Positions 1 to 7,976 of a stretch of 30,432 bases of DNA are shown one piece after another; position 1 is the first letter of the stretch, and each line of letters begins with the position of its first letter. The position numbers and the translations under genes are program-made. Origin of the DNA: an uncultured Bacteroidales bacterium (GTDB lineage Bacteria; Bacteroidota; Bacteroidia; Bacteroidales; Muribaculaceae); contig UQMZ01000044.1 of assembly GCA_900542185.1 (NCBI GenBank), positions 1 to 30,432 of the forward strand. Direction: 5' to 3'. The notes under the pieces were generated by a model. That model ran no database searches. It had not been told where the DNA came from and was given only the letters and a program-made list of their open reading frames with translations.

Positions 1-8
1 TTAACACT

Positions 9-209
9 TTAATCTCCCGGTTTTAACAAATGCACCGTGATTTCGGCTTGACCCCTTAATCCCAGCCATATATTGACATATATTTCCTGCCGTAGATCAT
101 CGAACGGCATACGGTCGGTAGCGTAAAAATAGCAGACTTTGTTTATGATGCGGGAGTGCTCCTGAATTACCGAAGCAAACTCCCTCTGACTTATCGGAGG
201 GCTTGTCAT
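9..209 (-). pseudogene. Truncated ECF-type sigma-70 factor (region 2 fragment)
   Basis: From the ATG at 209 the frame encodes 66 residues. The first 50 or so resemble sigma-70 region 2: a helix with FASVIQEHSRIINKVCYFY, then the acidic stretch DDLRQEIYVNIW that normally forms the core-RNAP and -10 binding helices. After IWLGL the sequence becomes unrelated and stops at 9-11, so region 4 (-35 recognition) is missing. An upstream GTG at 290 would extend the frame, but the added residues do not look like a sigma factor. A full ECF factor is about 160-190 residues, so this is a remnant or an assembly-edge fragment. I am fairly sure of the family and unsure whether the product is made. Confidence 0.6.
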
Positions 210-283
210 ATTGCTGTTGTTTTGCTTCGTTAGATGCATCTTTGAGTCCGAAAGTTTCAGCTGACCGGGATTTTTTATGAAAT

Positions 284-313
284 AAGGCACCTCAAGCCTA
301 AGCCGGGTGCCTT
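284..313 (-). terminator. Hairpin downstream of the nuclease remnant
   Basis: Eight-base arms (AAGGCACC at 284-291, GGTGCCTT at 306-313) enclose a 14-nt loop just past the stop of the Rpn-like remnant. The minus-strand continuation is A/T-rich but has no clean U-run, so terminator function is only probable. Confidence 0.4.
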
Positions 314-337
314 GAAATACTTGATATGTGCGTTCGG

Positions 338-791
338 TTATTTTTCTGCGGATATGATTGTCCGGACATCACTGACCTGTAATCCCGTTACAACGGCGAT
401 GGTGTCAAGGCTGATACCCTGCTCATGCATTTTAAGTATCATCTCGTGAGTGGCTTCCGTTCTGCCTTCCGTTCTGCCTTCAGCAATGCCTTCCGTTCTG
501 CCTTCAGCAATGCCTTCCGCTCTGCCTCGTTCCTCGCCCTTCCATTGTGGCATACTCAAGCTGTCCCATCAGGTTTCTGTATGCCTTTTCATTAGCATCA
601 TAAGCCATTCTGTCCACCGGACACATGGCGGCATATTCAGCCATCTTCTCGAAGTCATCGAAAAGCTTCTCATCTACAAAAGCCATTATATCCATAGTCG
701 GCATATTTATAATGTTATACATCCATTTGTCAAAATTTGTAATTCTGAACCTTTCGGGATAGTCGGTATGTACGAAGTTCATGAACGACAT
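338..791 (-). pseudogene. Rpn-family (PD-(D/E)XK nuclease/transposase) C-terminal remnant, frameshifted
   Basis: Two overlapping frames together give the C-terminal part of a recombination-promoting nuclease/putative transposase of the type common in Bacteroidetes. The first frame (791 down to about 540) encodes FDKWMYNIINMP and the DRMAYDANEKAYRNL helix typical of this region. The second (about 540 down to 338) encodes the Glu/Gly/Arg tail and a final helix-turn-helix-like segment (ISLDTIAVVTGLQVSDV). Removing one base from the CCC run at 537-539 (GGG on the coding strand) would join them as ...ATMEGEERGRAEG..., so a +1 insertion is the likely lesion, or a sequencing error. The N-terminal nuclease core is missing: upstream reading meets a stop near 840 without catalytic motifs. 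Confidence 0.7.
452..530 (-). repeat. 12-bp tandem coding repeat (EGRT/EGIA)
   Basis: Within the nuclease remnant, alternating 12-nt units related to TGCCTTCCGTTC and TGCCTTCAGCAA (plus strand) encode EGRT and EGIA. This charged linker is characteristic of Rpn-family C-termini. The near-identical units are slippage-prone and lie next to the frameshifted G-run. Confidence 0.7.
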
Positions 792-955
792 GCAGTATAA
801 ATGGATTGATATACTTTGCCATAACTTAGTTTCTTTCCGCTAAAATAATGCAAAAATCCGACATTGACAAATATTGTTTCTACAAAACGGATGAAATATT
901 ATTCATAAATATGATAAAAATTGGAGTGGAAAGTGTGCGGTTATAAAAAAATGAT

Positions 956-963
956 TAACTTTG
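956..963 (+). promoter_or_regulatory. Bacteroidetes -7 box (TAACTTTG)
   Basis: This is a perfect match to TAnnTTTG in the 286-bp gap before the NlpC/P60 gene, which would give a leader of about 110 nt. I see no convincing TTTG 19 bp upstream. The rest of the gap (792-1077) shows no further gene. Confidence 0.5.
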
Positions 964-1077
964 TAGGGGAGAATGCCGAGGGAACAATGATAAGATTCCA
1001 AGGCAATTCCCACAATTGATTCCCGATTGATTCCAAAACAGGACTAAAACAGATAACGGAATATAACGGCAACTTCG

Positions 1078-1725
1078 ATGAACGGAAGGAAGATAAAGAC
1101 AGGCATTATATTGCTTGCCGCCATGTGGACGGCGACGCTGACGTCGTGCCATAGCTCAAAGAAGGCCGGCGGTGAATCTTCCGGTCCCGCAACAGTCGAG
1201 ACCATCCATGTGGGTAAAGGCGACAAGTGGGGGCGCAAGGTGGCTGAAGAAGCGCTGTCGTGGGTCGGCACTCCATATAAGTATGCCGGATGCGACAAGA
1301 AGGATGGTACGGACTGCTCGGGTATGGTGATGCGCGTATACGAGGATGTGACCGGCAGCAAGATACCGCGCAATTCGGCCAAACAGGCCGAGTTCTGCTA
1401 TAAACTCGACACGAACAAGGTGGAAACCGGCGACCTCGTCTTTTTTGCCACCGGCAAGGATCCGAAGAAAGTGTCTCACGTAGGAATCGTGGTCGACGAC
1501 AACCGGTTTGTGCACGCATCCTCGTCGAAGGGGGTAGTGGTGTCGCAACTGACGCAGCCATATTATCAGCAGAGGCTGCTGATGTTCGGTCGCGTGCCGG
1601 CCCATGGCCATGAGCTTGTATCCGATAATGCTGGAGCAGATCAATCGAAAAAATCGGATGAATCCGCACGTTCGGATAAACCCGATAAAACAAACGAAGA
1701 ATATCTGGATCCGATTTATTTTTAA
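1078..1725 (+). CDS. NlpC/P60 family lipoprotein (cell-wall peptidase)
   Basis: This is a 215-residue exported protein. The N-terminus has a lipoprotein signal peptide with lipobox LTSC (Cys24). The NlpC/P60 domain spans about residues 50-175. The expected papain-like residues are present: Cys80 in TDCSG, His134 in SHVGIV and His146 in FVHASS. The family usually cleaves gamma-D-Glu-mDAP or related peptidoglycan bonds, so a periplasmic role in peptide remodelling or recycling is likely. The last 35 residues are hydrophilic, rich in Asp, Lys and Ser, and probably disordered. No SH3b domain is visible, unlike longer Bacteroidetes homologues. It appears to be transcribed alone or with the channel gene 20 bp downstream. 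Confidence 0.88.
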   Translation: MNGRKIKTGIILLAAMWTATLTSCHSSKKAGGESSGPATVETIHVGKGDKWGRKVAEEALSWVGTPYKYAGCDKKDGTDCSGMVMRVYEDVTGSKIPRNSAKQAEFCYKLDTNKVETGDLVFFATGKDPKKVSHVGIVVDDNRFVHASSSKGVVVSQLTQPYYQQRLLMFGRVPAHGHELVSDNAGADQSKKSDESARSDKPDKTNEEYLDPIYF

Positions 1726-1745
1726 TTATACTAACTTAACCATTA

Positions 1746-2390
1746 TTGAAATCAAAAGTGATTAAGGCAAGAATAATGAGTCCACTGCTTGCCGGCGTGC
1801 TGATAGGCATAGCCGGGGCTGTGTATCTTAATGTGGGGGGCGTGGTCGGCGCAGCGATGTTTGCGTTCGGACTGATGAGCGTGGTGTGCTGGAAACTCGA
1901 TCTGTTCACCGGCAAGAGCGGTTTCTGGAGCGGACGCATGATATGGCGTCTGATACCCGTTCTGTTGCTTAACATCGCCGGTGTGGCGATGGTGGCCCTT
2001 ACCACCATGAAACCCGAGATGACCGATATGGCCGTGGGCATAACAGCCAAGCGGTTTGCCACACCTGTGTGGAAGCTGTTCCTGCTGTCCGCTTGCTGCG
2101 GATTCATCATGACCACAGCCGTGAAGTTCGGACGCGAGGGCAACTGGTGGCCCTTGCTGTTCGGAGTGCCTACGTTCATTCTGTGCGGTTTTCCGCACTG
2201 TGTGGCCGATATCTTCTACTGGACGGTCGCAATGGTGCAAGGGGAAAGCTTCGGAGCAATCTTGCCCGTGTATCTGGTTACAGTGGCCGGCAACTATGCA
2301 GGCTGCAACGTACCCAGACTGATTCCCGGATTCGCGGGAGATCCCGCTCCGAAAGAAGCAAAAGAGGAAGCTCCCGAAAGGGCAGCATAA
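1746..2390 (+). CDS. Formate/nitrite transporter (FNT) family protein
   Basis: This is a hydrophobic protein of 214 residues from the TTG at 1746, or 204 from the ATG at 1776; the ATG is equally plausible because hydrophobic sequence begins right after it. The glycine-rich first helix (LLAGVLIGIAGAVYL) and the later GFPHCVADIFYW segment match FNT channels, and His151 fits the central pore histidine that relays a proton to the anion. About six membrane helices can be drawn. It is shorter than classical FocA/NirC (about 270-285 residues), and the C-terminal tail is a short charged run. The likely substrate is formate or another small monocarboxylate. The inner-membrane location is inferred from composition. 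Confidence 0.8.
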   Translation: MKSKVIKARIMSPLLAGVLIGIAGAVYLNVGGVVGAAMFAFGLMSVVCWKLDLFTGKSGFWSGRMIWRLIPVLLLNIAGVAMVALTTMKPEMTDMAVGITAKRFATPVWKLFLLSACCGFIMTTAVKFGREGNWWPLLFGVPTFILCGFPHCVADIFYWTVAMVQGESFGAILPVYLVTVAGNYAGCNVPRLIPGFAGDPAPKEAKEEAPERAA

Positions 2391-2453
2391 CACCTGTTTA
2401 ACAGCAGATTCCTCTGACTCCTCTAATAGCTCTGATTCCTCTGATTAAAACAA

Positions 2454-2485
2454 GGCCCCGCAGCACAATCGGATGCTGCGGGGCC
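2454..2485. terminator. Strong GC-rich hairpin between convergent genes
   Basis: A perfect 12-bp stem (2454-2465 with 2474-2485) encloses an 8-nt loop. It lies between the FNT gene (+) and the GH94 gene (-). The minus-strand side is followed by a T-rich stretch (TTGTTTTAAT), and the plus side by TCGCTTTAT, so it can serve both genes. Confidence 0.8.
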
Positions 2486-2509
2486 TCGCTTTATATTTGC
2501 TGCAGCAGG

Positions 2510-4948
2510 TTATCCCATCACGACATCGACGGTATTGTTCGATCCCTCGGGGAATACGTTGATGATGTTGCCATTGACAGGCAGACCGTTTACGGTGATG
2601 GACTTCACGCCCTTGCAGACGCCGTCGGGGTTCATGACGCGGATGTGGTAGTGGGCGCCACGGAATGTTCGGTCCAGCTCATAGCCCTTCATGTCCGACG
2701 GAATGCAGGGGTCGATGCGCAACCCGTTGAATTCCGGCTGTATGCCGAGGATATACTGCGACACAGTGAGCCAGTTCCAGGCTGCGGTTCCTGTGAGCCA
2801 GGAGTTCTTGGCCTGCCCCGGATTCGGCGCGTCCTTTCCTGCCGTCATCTGGCTGTAGACGTATGGCTCCACCTTGTGCAGGTCACTGTGTTCCTCCACC
2901 CATGCGGGAGCGATTTTGGTATAGTATTCCCAGGCGCGGTCGCCGTTGCCAACGATGGTCTCGGCCACGATGATCCAGGGATTGTTGTGGGCGAAGATGC
3001 CGGCGTTCTCCTTATAGCCCGGAGGATAACTCGAGATCTCGCCGTATTCAGGCACATACTCGGTGAATGCCGGATTGTTCAGCACTATGCCGTGAGGGGA
3101 GTCGAGATGTGTCCTGACCGATTCCAGAGCCCGGTTCACCAGACCCTCCTCCAGACCTATCTTGGCCATGGAGCACCATCCCTGAGATTCGATGAATATC
3201 TTGCCTTCCTTATTCTCTTTGGAGCCTACGGGGCGGCCGAAATAATCGTAGGCGCGCAGGAACCATTCGCCGTCCCATCCATGTTTCTTCACTGCCTCGG
3301 CCATGGCCTCGACATGCTGCATGGCTCGATCGTACTCGCGTGTATTGCCTATTGCTTTGCACAGCTCGGCATACTGCTGGCCGCACATCACGAACTGACC
3401 GGCTATCATCAGCGACTCGGCCTTGGAATCGCCCTTCTTGTTCTCGGTGGTCTGATACGACTCGTTGGGATCGTTGCTGAAGCAATTCAGGTTCAGGCAG
3501 TCGTTCCAGTCGGCGCGGCCTATCAGGGGCAGCCCGTGAGGTCCGAGGTGCGAGATCACGAAGTTGAAGCTGGTGGTGAGGTGTTCCATCAGGGGCACCT
3601 CGCTGCCGGGCTTGTTGTCGTAGCTCACAGGCTCGTTCAGGATGGAGAAGTCGCCGGTCTCCTTGATGTATGCCACCGTGCCGAATACGAGCCACATCGG
3701 ATCGTCGTTGAAACCGGAGCCGATGTCGTTGTTGCCGCGCTTGGTCAGGGGCTGGTACTGATGGTAGCAGCTGCCGTCGGGGAACTGCGTGGCCGCGATG
3801 TCAAGGATGCGCTGACGGGCGCGCTGGGGAAGCAGATGCACGAATCCCACCAGATCCTGACATGAGTCGCGGAAGCCCATGCCGCGGCCTATGCCGGATT
3901 CGAAGAAGCTGGCGGAACGCGAGAAGCAGAACGTGATCATGCACTGGTACTGGTTCCAGATGTTGACCATGCGGTCAAGACGGGGCTCCTCGCTCTGCAC
4001 GTGATATATGTCCAGCAGACGGTCCCAGTAATTGCGCAGTTCGCCGAAAGCGCGCTCCACTTTTTCAACCGTGTCGAAACGGTCCATAAGGTCGCGGGCC
4101 TTCTTCTTGTTGATTACGCCCTTCGATTCCCACTTTTCGCTATCGGCGTTTTCCACATATCCCAGCAGGAACACGAAGTCGCGTGCCTCGCCGGGTTTCA
4201 GCTCCACGTTGATGCAGTGAGCGGCTATCGGGCTCCATCCGTGAGCCACGGAATTGGTGCACTTTCCGGCTGCGACGGCATCGGGAGTGTCGAAGCCGTT
4301 GTAAAGTCCTAAGAACGTCTCTCGGTCGGTGTCGAAGCTATCGACAGGGCAGTTCACCGTGTAGAAGTCGTAATGGTTGCGGCGTTCTCGGTATTCGGTC
4401 TTGTGGTATATTGTCGAACCGTCTATCTCGACCTCGCCCGTAGAGAAATTGCGCTGAAAATTCTCCATGTCGGTCTGCGCGTTCCACAGGCACCATTCTA
4501 TGAAGCTGAACAGCTTCACGTTCTTGGTGCTGTCCGAACGGTTGGTAAGGGTGAGATGGCACACCTCGGCGTTGGTCTTCAACGGGTCGAAGAACAGGGT
4601 GGAGCATTCCAGGCCGTTCTTGATGCCCGAGATACGCGTATAGCCAAGGCCGTGACGGCACTCGTACTTGTCCAGGGGAGTCTTGCATGGTTTCCACGAT
4701 GGATTCCAGGTCACGTCGCCATCCTTGATATAGAAGTAGCGGCCGCCGGCATCCATCGGCACACCGTTGTAACGGTAACGCGTCAGACGGCGGAATTTGG
4801 CATCCTTGTAGAAGCAGTAGCCTCCGGCAAAATTGGAGATCAGCGAAAAGAAATCCTCGTTGCCCAGATAGTTGATCCAAGGCCAGGGCGTGACCGGATT
4901 CGTGATGACGTATTCGCGCGCGGCGTCGTCGAAATATCCGAATTTCAT
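2510..4948 (-). CDS. GH94 cellobiose phosphorylase-type glycoside phosphorylase
   Basis: This is a soluble enzyme of 812 residues without a signal peptide, matching the usual length of cellobiose phosphorylases. The N-terminus (MKFGYFDDAAREYVIT, then PWPWINYLG) is characteristic of GH94. The RADWND motif at about 478-483 lies where the general-acid Asp of the family is found, and IGRGMGFRDSCQD and the C-terminal WLTGTAAWNWL stretch are also conserved. The family cleaves beta-glucosides such as cellobiose with phosphate, giving alpha-glucose-1-phosphate and a free sugar in the cytoplasm. I chose the ATG at 4948: it gives the exact family N-terminus, and the upstream GTG at 5011 overlaps the -7 box. 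The gene is divergent from uxuA-uxuB, so an acceptor other than glucose (for example a uronic or aldonic acid) is possible. Confidence 0.92.
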   Translation of the reverse strand: MKFGYFDDAAREYVITNPVTPWPWINYLGNEDFFSLISNFAGGYCFYKDAKFRRLTRYRYNGVPMDAGGRYFYIKDGDVTWNPSWKPCKTPLDKYECRHGLGYTRISGIKNGLECSTLFFDPLKTNAEVCHLTLTNRSDSTKNVKLFSFIEWCLWNAQTDMENFQRNFSTGEVEIDGSTIYHKTEYRERRNHYDFYTVNCPVDSFDTDRETFLGLYNGFDTPDAVAAGKCTNSVAHGWSPIAAHCINVELKPGEARDFVFLLGYVENADSEKWESKGVINKKKARDLMDRFDTVEKVERAFGELRNYWDRLLDIYHVQSEEPRLDRMVNIWNQYQCMITFCFSRSASFFESGIGRGMGFRDSCQDLVGFVHLLPQRARQRILDIAATQFPDGSCYHQYQPLTKRGNNDIGSGFNDDPMWLVFGTVAYIKETGDFSILNEPVSYDNKPGSEVPLMEHLTTSFNFVISHLGPHGLPLIGRADWNDCLNLNCFSNDPNESYQTTENKKGDSKAESLMIAGQFVMCGQQYAELCKAIGNTREYDRAMQHVEAMAEAVKKHGWDGEWFLRAYDYFGRPVGSKENKEGKIFIESQGWCSMAKIGLEEGLVNRALESVRTHLDSPHGIVLNNPAFTEYVPEYGEISSYPPGYKENAGIFAHNNPWIIVAETIVGNGDRAWEYYTKIAPAWVEEHSDLHKVEPYVYSQMTAGKDAPNPGQAKNSWLTGTAAWNWLTVSQYILGIQPEFNGLRIDPCIPSDMKGYELDRTFRGAHYHIRVMNPDGVCKGVKSITVNGLPVNGNIINVFPEGSNNTVDVVMG

Positions 4949-5010
4949 ATATGCAGTGTTTTGTTTATTTCGGGTTTGTGTGGTTAAGGGTGGGTTATAT
5001 CCTTCACCCA

Positions 5011-5018
5011 CAAAATTA
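5011..5018 (-). promoter_or_regulatory. -7 box of the GH94 gene
   Basis: TAATTTTG on the minus strand, about 60 bp before the chosen start. It rules out translation from the GTG at 5011. No clear TTTG lies 19 bp upstream. I found no perfect -7 box for uxuA in the same 211-bp divergent gap. Confidence 0.6.
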
Positions 5019-5159
5019 ATATATTCGGAGGAATTTAAGAAATGATTTTCGATATTGTTAACAAATAGATACTAAACTGCAACGATTATTACGTTTTGTA
5101 TGGTAACAAGTGGAGATTAAAGCGTAATAAATAATAAAATTAAGACACAATAACGATAT

Positions 5160-6326
5160 ATGGAAAAAACATGGCGGTGGTTCGGACCGAACGACATGAT
5201 AACGCTTGACATGCTGCGCCAGATAGGCGTGGAGGGAATCGTGACATCGTTGCATCATATACCAAACGGTGAGGTATGGACCTTGGAGGAGGTGACGAAA
5301 ATGCGCGACTACATCAGCAGCCACGGTTTGCGCTGGAGCGTGGTGGAGAGTCTGCCGGTCAGCGAATCGATTAAGTATGCAGGTCCCGACCGCGACGCGC
5401 TCATTGAGAATTACAAGGAGTCGCTTGCCAATCTCGGAAAGGCCGGTGTCAAGACCGTGTGCTATAATTTCATGCCCGTTCTGGACTGGGCGCGTACGGA
5501 TCTGGAGTATCCCAACCCGGACGGCACATCCAACCTGTACTTCAACCGCGCCGAGTTCGCCTATTTCGACATCTATATCATAAAGCGCCCTAACGCCGAG
5601 GCCGACTGGGACCCGGACACCCTGAAACGTGTGGAGGAACTGAAGAAGAATATGGATGCCGAGGGGGAGCAGCGACTTGTAGACAACATCATCGTCAAGA
5701 CTCAGGGTTTCGTTAACGGCAATATCTCGGAGAACGACCTGAACCCTGTACAGAAGTTCCGCGAACTGCTGGATCTTTACAAAGGAATCGACGCCGACCA
5801 GCTTCGGAATAATATGAAATATTTCCTTGAAGCCATCATGCCGGTATGCGATGAATACGGCATCGACATGTGCGTGCATCCCGACGATCCTCCGTTGCAG
5901 ATACTCGGCCTTCCGCGCATCGTGACCTGCGACGCCGACATCAAGGCGTTCTTAGACGCCGTGCCCAATCCGCATAACGGCCTGACGTTCTGTGCCGGAT
6001 CGCTTAGTGCCGGAGCACACAACGATGTGGTAGACCTGGCCCGCAAGTATGCCGACAGGACGCATTTCGTCCATGCCCGAATATGCAGGGTGCTACCCGA
6101 CGGCGACTTCAAGGAATCGTCGCATCTTGACCCCAGGCTGATAGAGATAGTCCGCATATTCGAGACCCGTCGTCCAGGAGTGCCGATGCGCGTGGATCAC
6201 GCTCCGCTGATGCTGGGCGACGAGAAGATGGGCTACAATGCCGGCTATTCCTTCCACGGTCGCATGCTGGCTTTAGGCATGATAAGCGGCGTTATGGCAA
6301 CGGTCAATACAGAACAACAGGATTAA
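5160..6326 (+). CDS. uxuA: Mannonate dehydratase
   Basis: This cytoplasmic TIM-barrel enzyme of 388 residues converts D-mannonate to 2-keto-3-deoxy-D-gluconate in hexuronate catabolism. The N-terminus (MEKTWRWFGPND) and the LHHIPNGEVW segment are typical of UxuA. Candidate metal ligands are His240 in CVHPDDPP, Cys278 in TFCAGSLS, His305 in FVHARI and Asp346 in VDHAP, all present. The length agrees with the family (about 390). The ATG at 5160 is preceded by A/T-rich leader sequence. A mannonate oxidoreductase gene follows 71 bp downstream on the same strand, so the two probably form a unit. No regulator gene is adjacent. Confidence 0.95.
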   Translation: MEKTWRWFGPNDMITLDMLRQIGVEGIVTSLHHIPNGEVWTLEEVTKMRDYISSHGLRWSVVESLPVSESIKYAGPDRDALIENYKESLANLGKAGVKTVCYNFMPVLDWARTDLEYPNPDGTSNLYFNRAEFAYFDIYIIKRPNAEADWDPDTLKRVEELKKNMDAEGEQRLVDNIIVKTQGFVNGNISENDLNPVQKFRELLDLYKGIDADQLRNNMKYFLEAIMPVCDEYGIDMCVHPDDPPLQILGLPRIVTCDADIKAFLDAVPNPHNGLTFCAGSLSAGAHNDVVDLARKYADRTHFVHARICRVLPDGDFKESSHLDPRLIEIVRIFETRRPGVPMRVDHAPLMLGDEKMGYNAGYSFHGRMLALGMISGVMATVNTEQQD

Positions 6327-6350
6327 ACCGTAGCTTGATTCGCCGCAGGG

Positions 6351-6367
6351 ACATACCTTTGGTATGT
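6351..6367 (+). other. Small hairpin between uxuA and uxuB
   Basis: ACATACC (6351-6357) and GGTATGT (6361-6367) form a 7-bp stem with a TTT loop in the intergenic gap. It has no U-tail and is too weak for a clear terminator. It might act in mRNA processing or stability. Confidence 0.35.
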
Positions 6368-6397
6368 AGTATATTAAAATTAAATTGACAAATATAT

Positions 6398-7210
6398 ATG
6401 AACGAGCTTTTTTCAGTTAAGGACAAGGTGGTTGTCATCACTGGAGGCACCGGAGTGTTGGGTGCCTGTATAGGGGAGTACCTGGCCCTGGAGGGCGCCA
6501 AGGTGGTGATAATGGGTCGCCGCAAGGATGAGGGCGACAAGATAGTGAACGACATCCGCGCCAAGGGAGGCGAGGCCATGTTCCTCACCACCGACGTGAT
6601 GAACGAGGAGGTGGTGCGTCGGAACTGCGAGGAGATTCTCGCCAAATACGGCAAGGTCGACGCGCTGCTTAACGCCGCCGGCGGCAACATGCCCGGCGCC
6701 ACAATCGCCCCGGACAAGACATTCTTCGACCTGAAGGTGGAGGAGTTTTCAAGAGTCCTTGACCTCAACCTTATCGGTACCGTCATCCCCACCCAGGTAT
6801 TTCTGGAACCTATGGTGAAGGACGGCAAGGGAGCCATAGTCAATTTCTCGTCGATGGCAGCGTTCCGTCCCATGACGCGCGTGTGCGGTTACGCCGCCGC
6901 GAAAGCTGGTATCAGCAATTTCACGGCGTTTCTGGCCAACGAAGTGGCAACTAAGTTCACCTCAGGCATACGCGTCAACGCCATAGCGCCGGGCTTCTTC
7001 CTGACCAATCAGAACCGAGCGTTGCTTACCAATCCCGACGGCAGCCTGACGCAGCGCGGCGAAGACGTGATACGCCAGACGCCCTTCAAGCGCTTCGGCA
7101 AGCCCGAGGAACTGTGCGGCACCATTCAGTACCTCATTTCCGACGCCTCCTCATTCGTCACCGGCACCGTCGCCGTCGTAGACGGCGGCTTCAACGCCTT
7201 CGCGATGTAA
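6398..7210 (+). CDS. uxuB: SDR-family D-mannonate oxidoreductase (fructuronate reductase)
   Basis: This is a classical short-chain dehydrogenase of 270 residues. The Rossmann motif TGGTGVLG is at residues 15-22, followed by NAAGG, the catalytic FSSMAAF serine block and YAAAKAG (Tyr/Lys). The C-terminus ends VDGGFNAFAM as in SDR-type UxuB proteins. It would interconvert D-fructuronate and D-mannonate with NAD(P)H, supplying the substrate of the preceding UxuA. The GNMPGATIAP and RVNAIAPGFFLT segments are typical of this subgroup. Context strongly supports the role; other polyol or uronate specificities cannot be excluded from sequence alone. Confidence 0.85.
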   Translation: MNELFSVKDKVVVITGGTGVLGACIGEYLALEGAKVVIMGRRKDEGDKIVNDIRAKGGEAMFLTTDVMNEEVVRRNCEEILAKYGKVDALLNAAGGNMPGATIAPDKTFFDLKVEEFSRVLDLNLIGTVIPTQVFLEPMVKDGKGAIVNFSSMAAFRPMTRVCGYAAAKAGISNFTAFLANEVATKFTSGIRVNAIAPGFFLTNQNRALLTNPDGSLTQRGEDVIRQTPFKRFGKPEELCGTIQYLISDASSFVTGTVAVVDGGFNAFAM

Positions 7211-7262
7211 GGCCGTGCCTCGGCTCTAAATTAGCGATAGTCGGAACAATACTACATAGAAA

Positions 7263-7305
7263 AGCGAGCTTCGGATCCAACGAACAGTTGGTGCCGAAGC
7301 TCGCT
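7263..7305. terminator. Long two-tier hairpin between convergent genes
   Basis: Twelve-base arms (AGCGAGCTTCGG at 7263-7274, CCGAAGCTCGCT at 7294-7305) enclose a second stem, CCAAC/GTTGG (7277-7281 with 7287-7291). On the minus strand it is followed by TTTCTATG. It sits between uxuB and the next, convergent gene. The remaining sequence from 7306 to 7421 shows nothing recognisable. Confidence 0.7.
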
Positions 7306-7421
7306 GTATGAGTTGCGATTAATTCTCTGCGTTCATTAAGCTAAAGGTTAAAGCCTTTTGATCGGGACCTCAGACTCAATTCTTTGCGAGTTAAGCGGCG
7401 GTATTGCAAATCCATACTGGA

Positions 7422-7829
7422 TTATGTATTGTGGTAGAAGTATTTAGTAACATCCATTATCTCGCCGTTTTCTCCTTTCCAATAATAACGGTCGGTTTTC
7501 TTATAAATATATATAGGATAACGGTTATCAGAAAATCGACTTTTGTAGTTTTTATCGTAAAATGATAGAATTACATCACGAGAAAGCAGAATTATACCTT
7601 CAAAATCTATGGCAAAAAGGATATAATCAACAGTGTTGCGGATCTCATCTTCGTTATGGCTTGTTTTCCACAATCCATCTTTGAGCAAAGAGGAATAATG
7701 ATAAGCAACTATGCCCATTGGAGTATTCAATAATTTCTTTCGACCTGTTAATTCAATATTAGGTCTAAATTCATCAGGCAAAAGGTTTCGCGCTTGCTCA
7801 AAAGATAGTGCGTTGTTTGAGTTATACAT
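7422..7829 (-). CDS. Hypothetical protein, 135 residues
   Basis: I do not recognise a family. The protein is soluble, without signal peptide or membrane segment, and rich in Tyr, Asp and Lys. It has alternating hydrophobic strands (VDYILFAIDFEGIILLS and YPIYIYKK) that suggest a small alpha/beta fold. Its DNA is visibly more AT-rich than the neighbouring uxu and hisS genes, suggesting an acquired gene. A toxin-antitoxin-like pair lies upstream on the same strand, separated by 147 bp, so all three may belong to one accessory insertion. No promoter match was found. A defence or toxin role would be guesswork. Confidence 0.6.
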   Translation of the reverse strand: MYNSNNALSFEQARNLLPDEFRPNIELTGRKKLLNTPMGIVAYHYSSLLKDGLWKTSHNEDEIRNTVDYILFAIDFEGIILLSRDVILSFYDKNYKSRFSDNRYPIYIYKKTDRYYWKGENGEIMDVTKYFYHNT

Positions 7830-7976
7830 TGAAAGAAAGAATGTTACTGACTACGAAGATAATAAATTTTATGAAACACTTGAAACGGAGAGAGTTAAAA
7901 AACGAGAAATATAAGTATTTATATTGCAATGGAAACTAGTATGAAAAACTCGCCGGCCAGGAGATTGAGGCATATT

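Noticed and set aside
450..800. Plus-strand frame of 116 codons over the nuclease remnant
   Set aside because: Its repeats (MPSVLPSA) are the antisense of the EGRT/EGIA repeat; the minus-strand product matches a known family.
2645..3865. Long plus-strand open frame of 406 codons inside the GH94 gene
   Set aside because: It is a shadow caused by the GC-biased codon use of the conserved GH94 gene, with no recognisable domain.
4949..5011. N-terminal extension of the GH94 protein from a GTG
   Set aside because: The extension overlaps the -7 box and is absent from the family's normal N-terminus.
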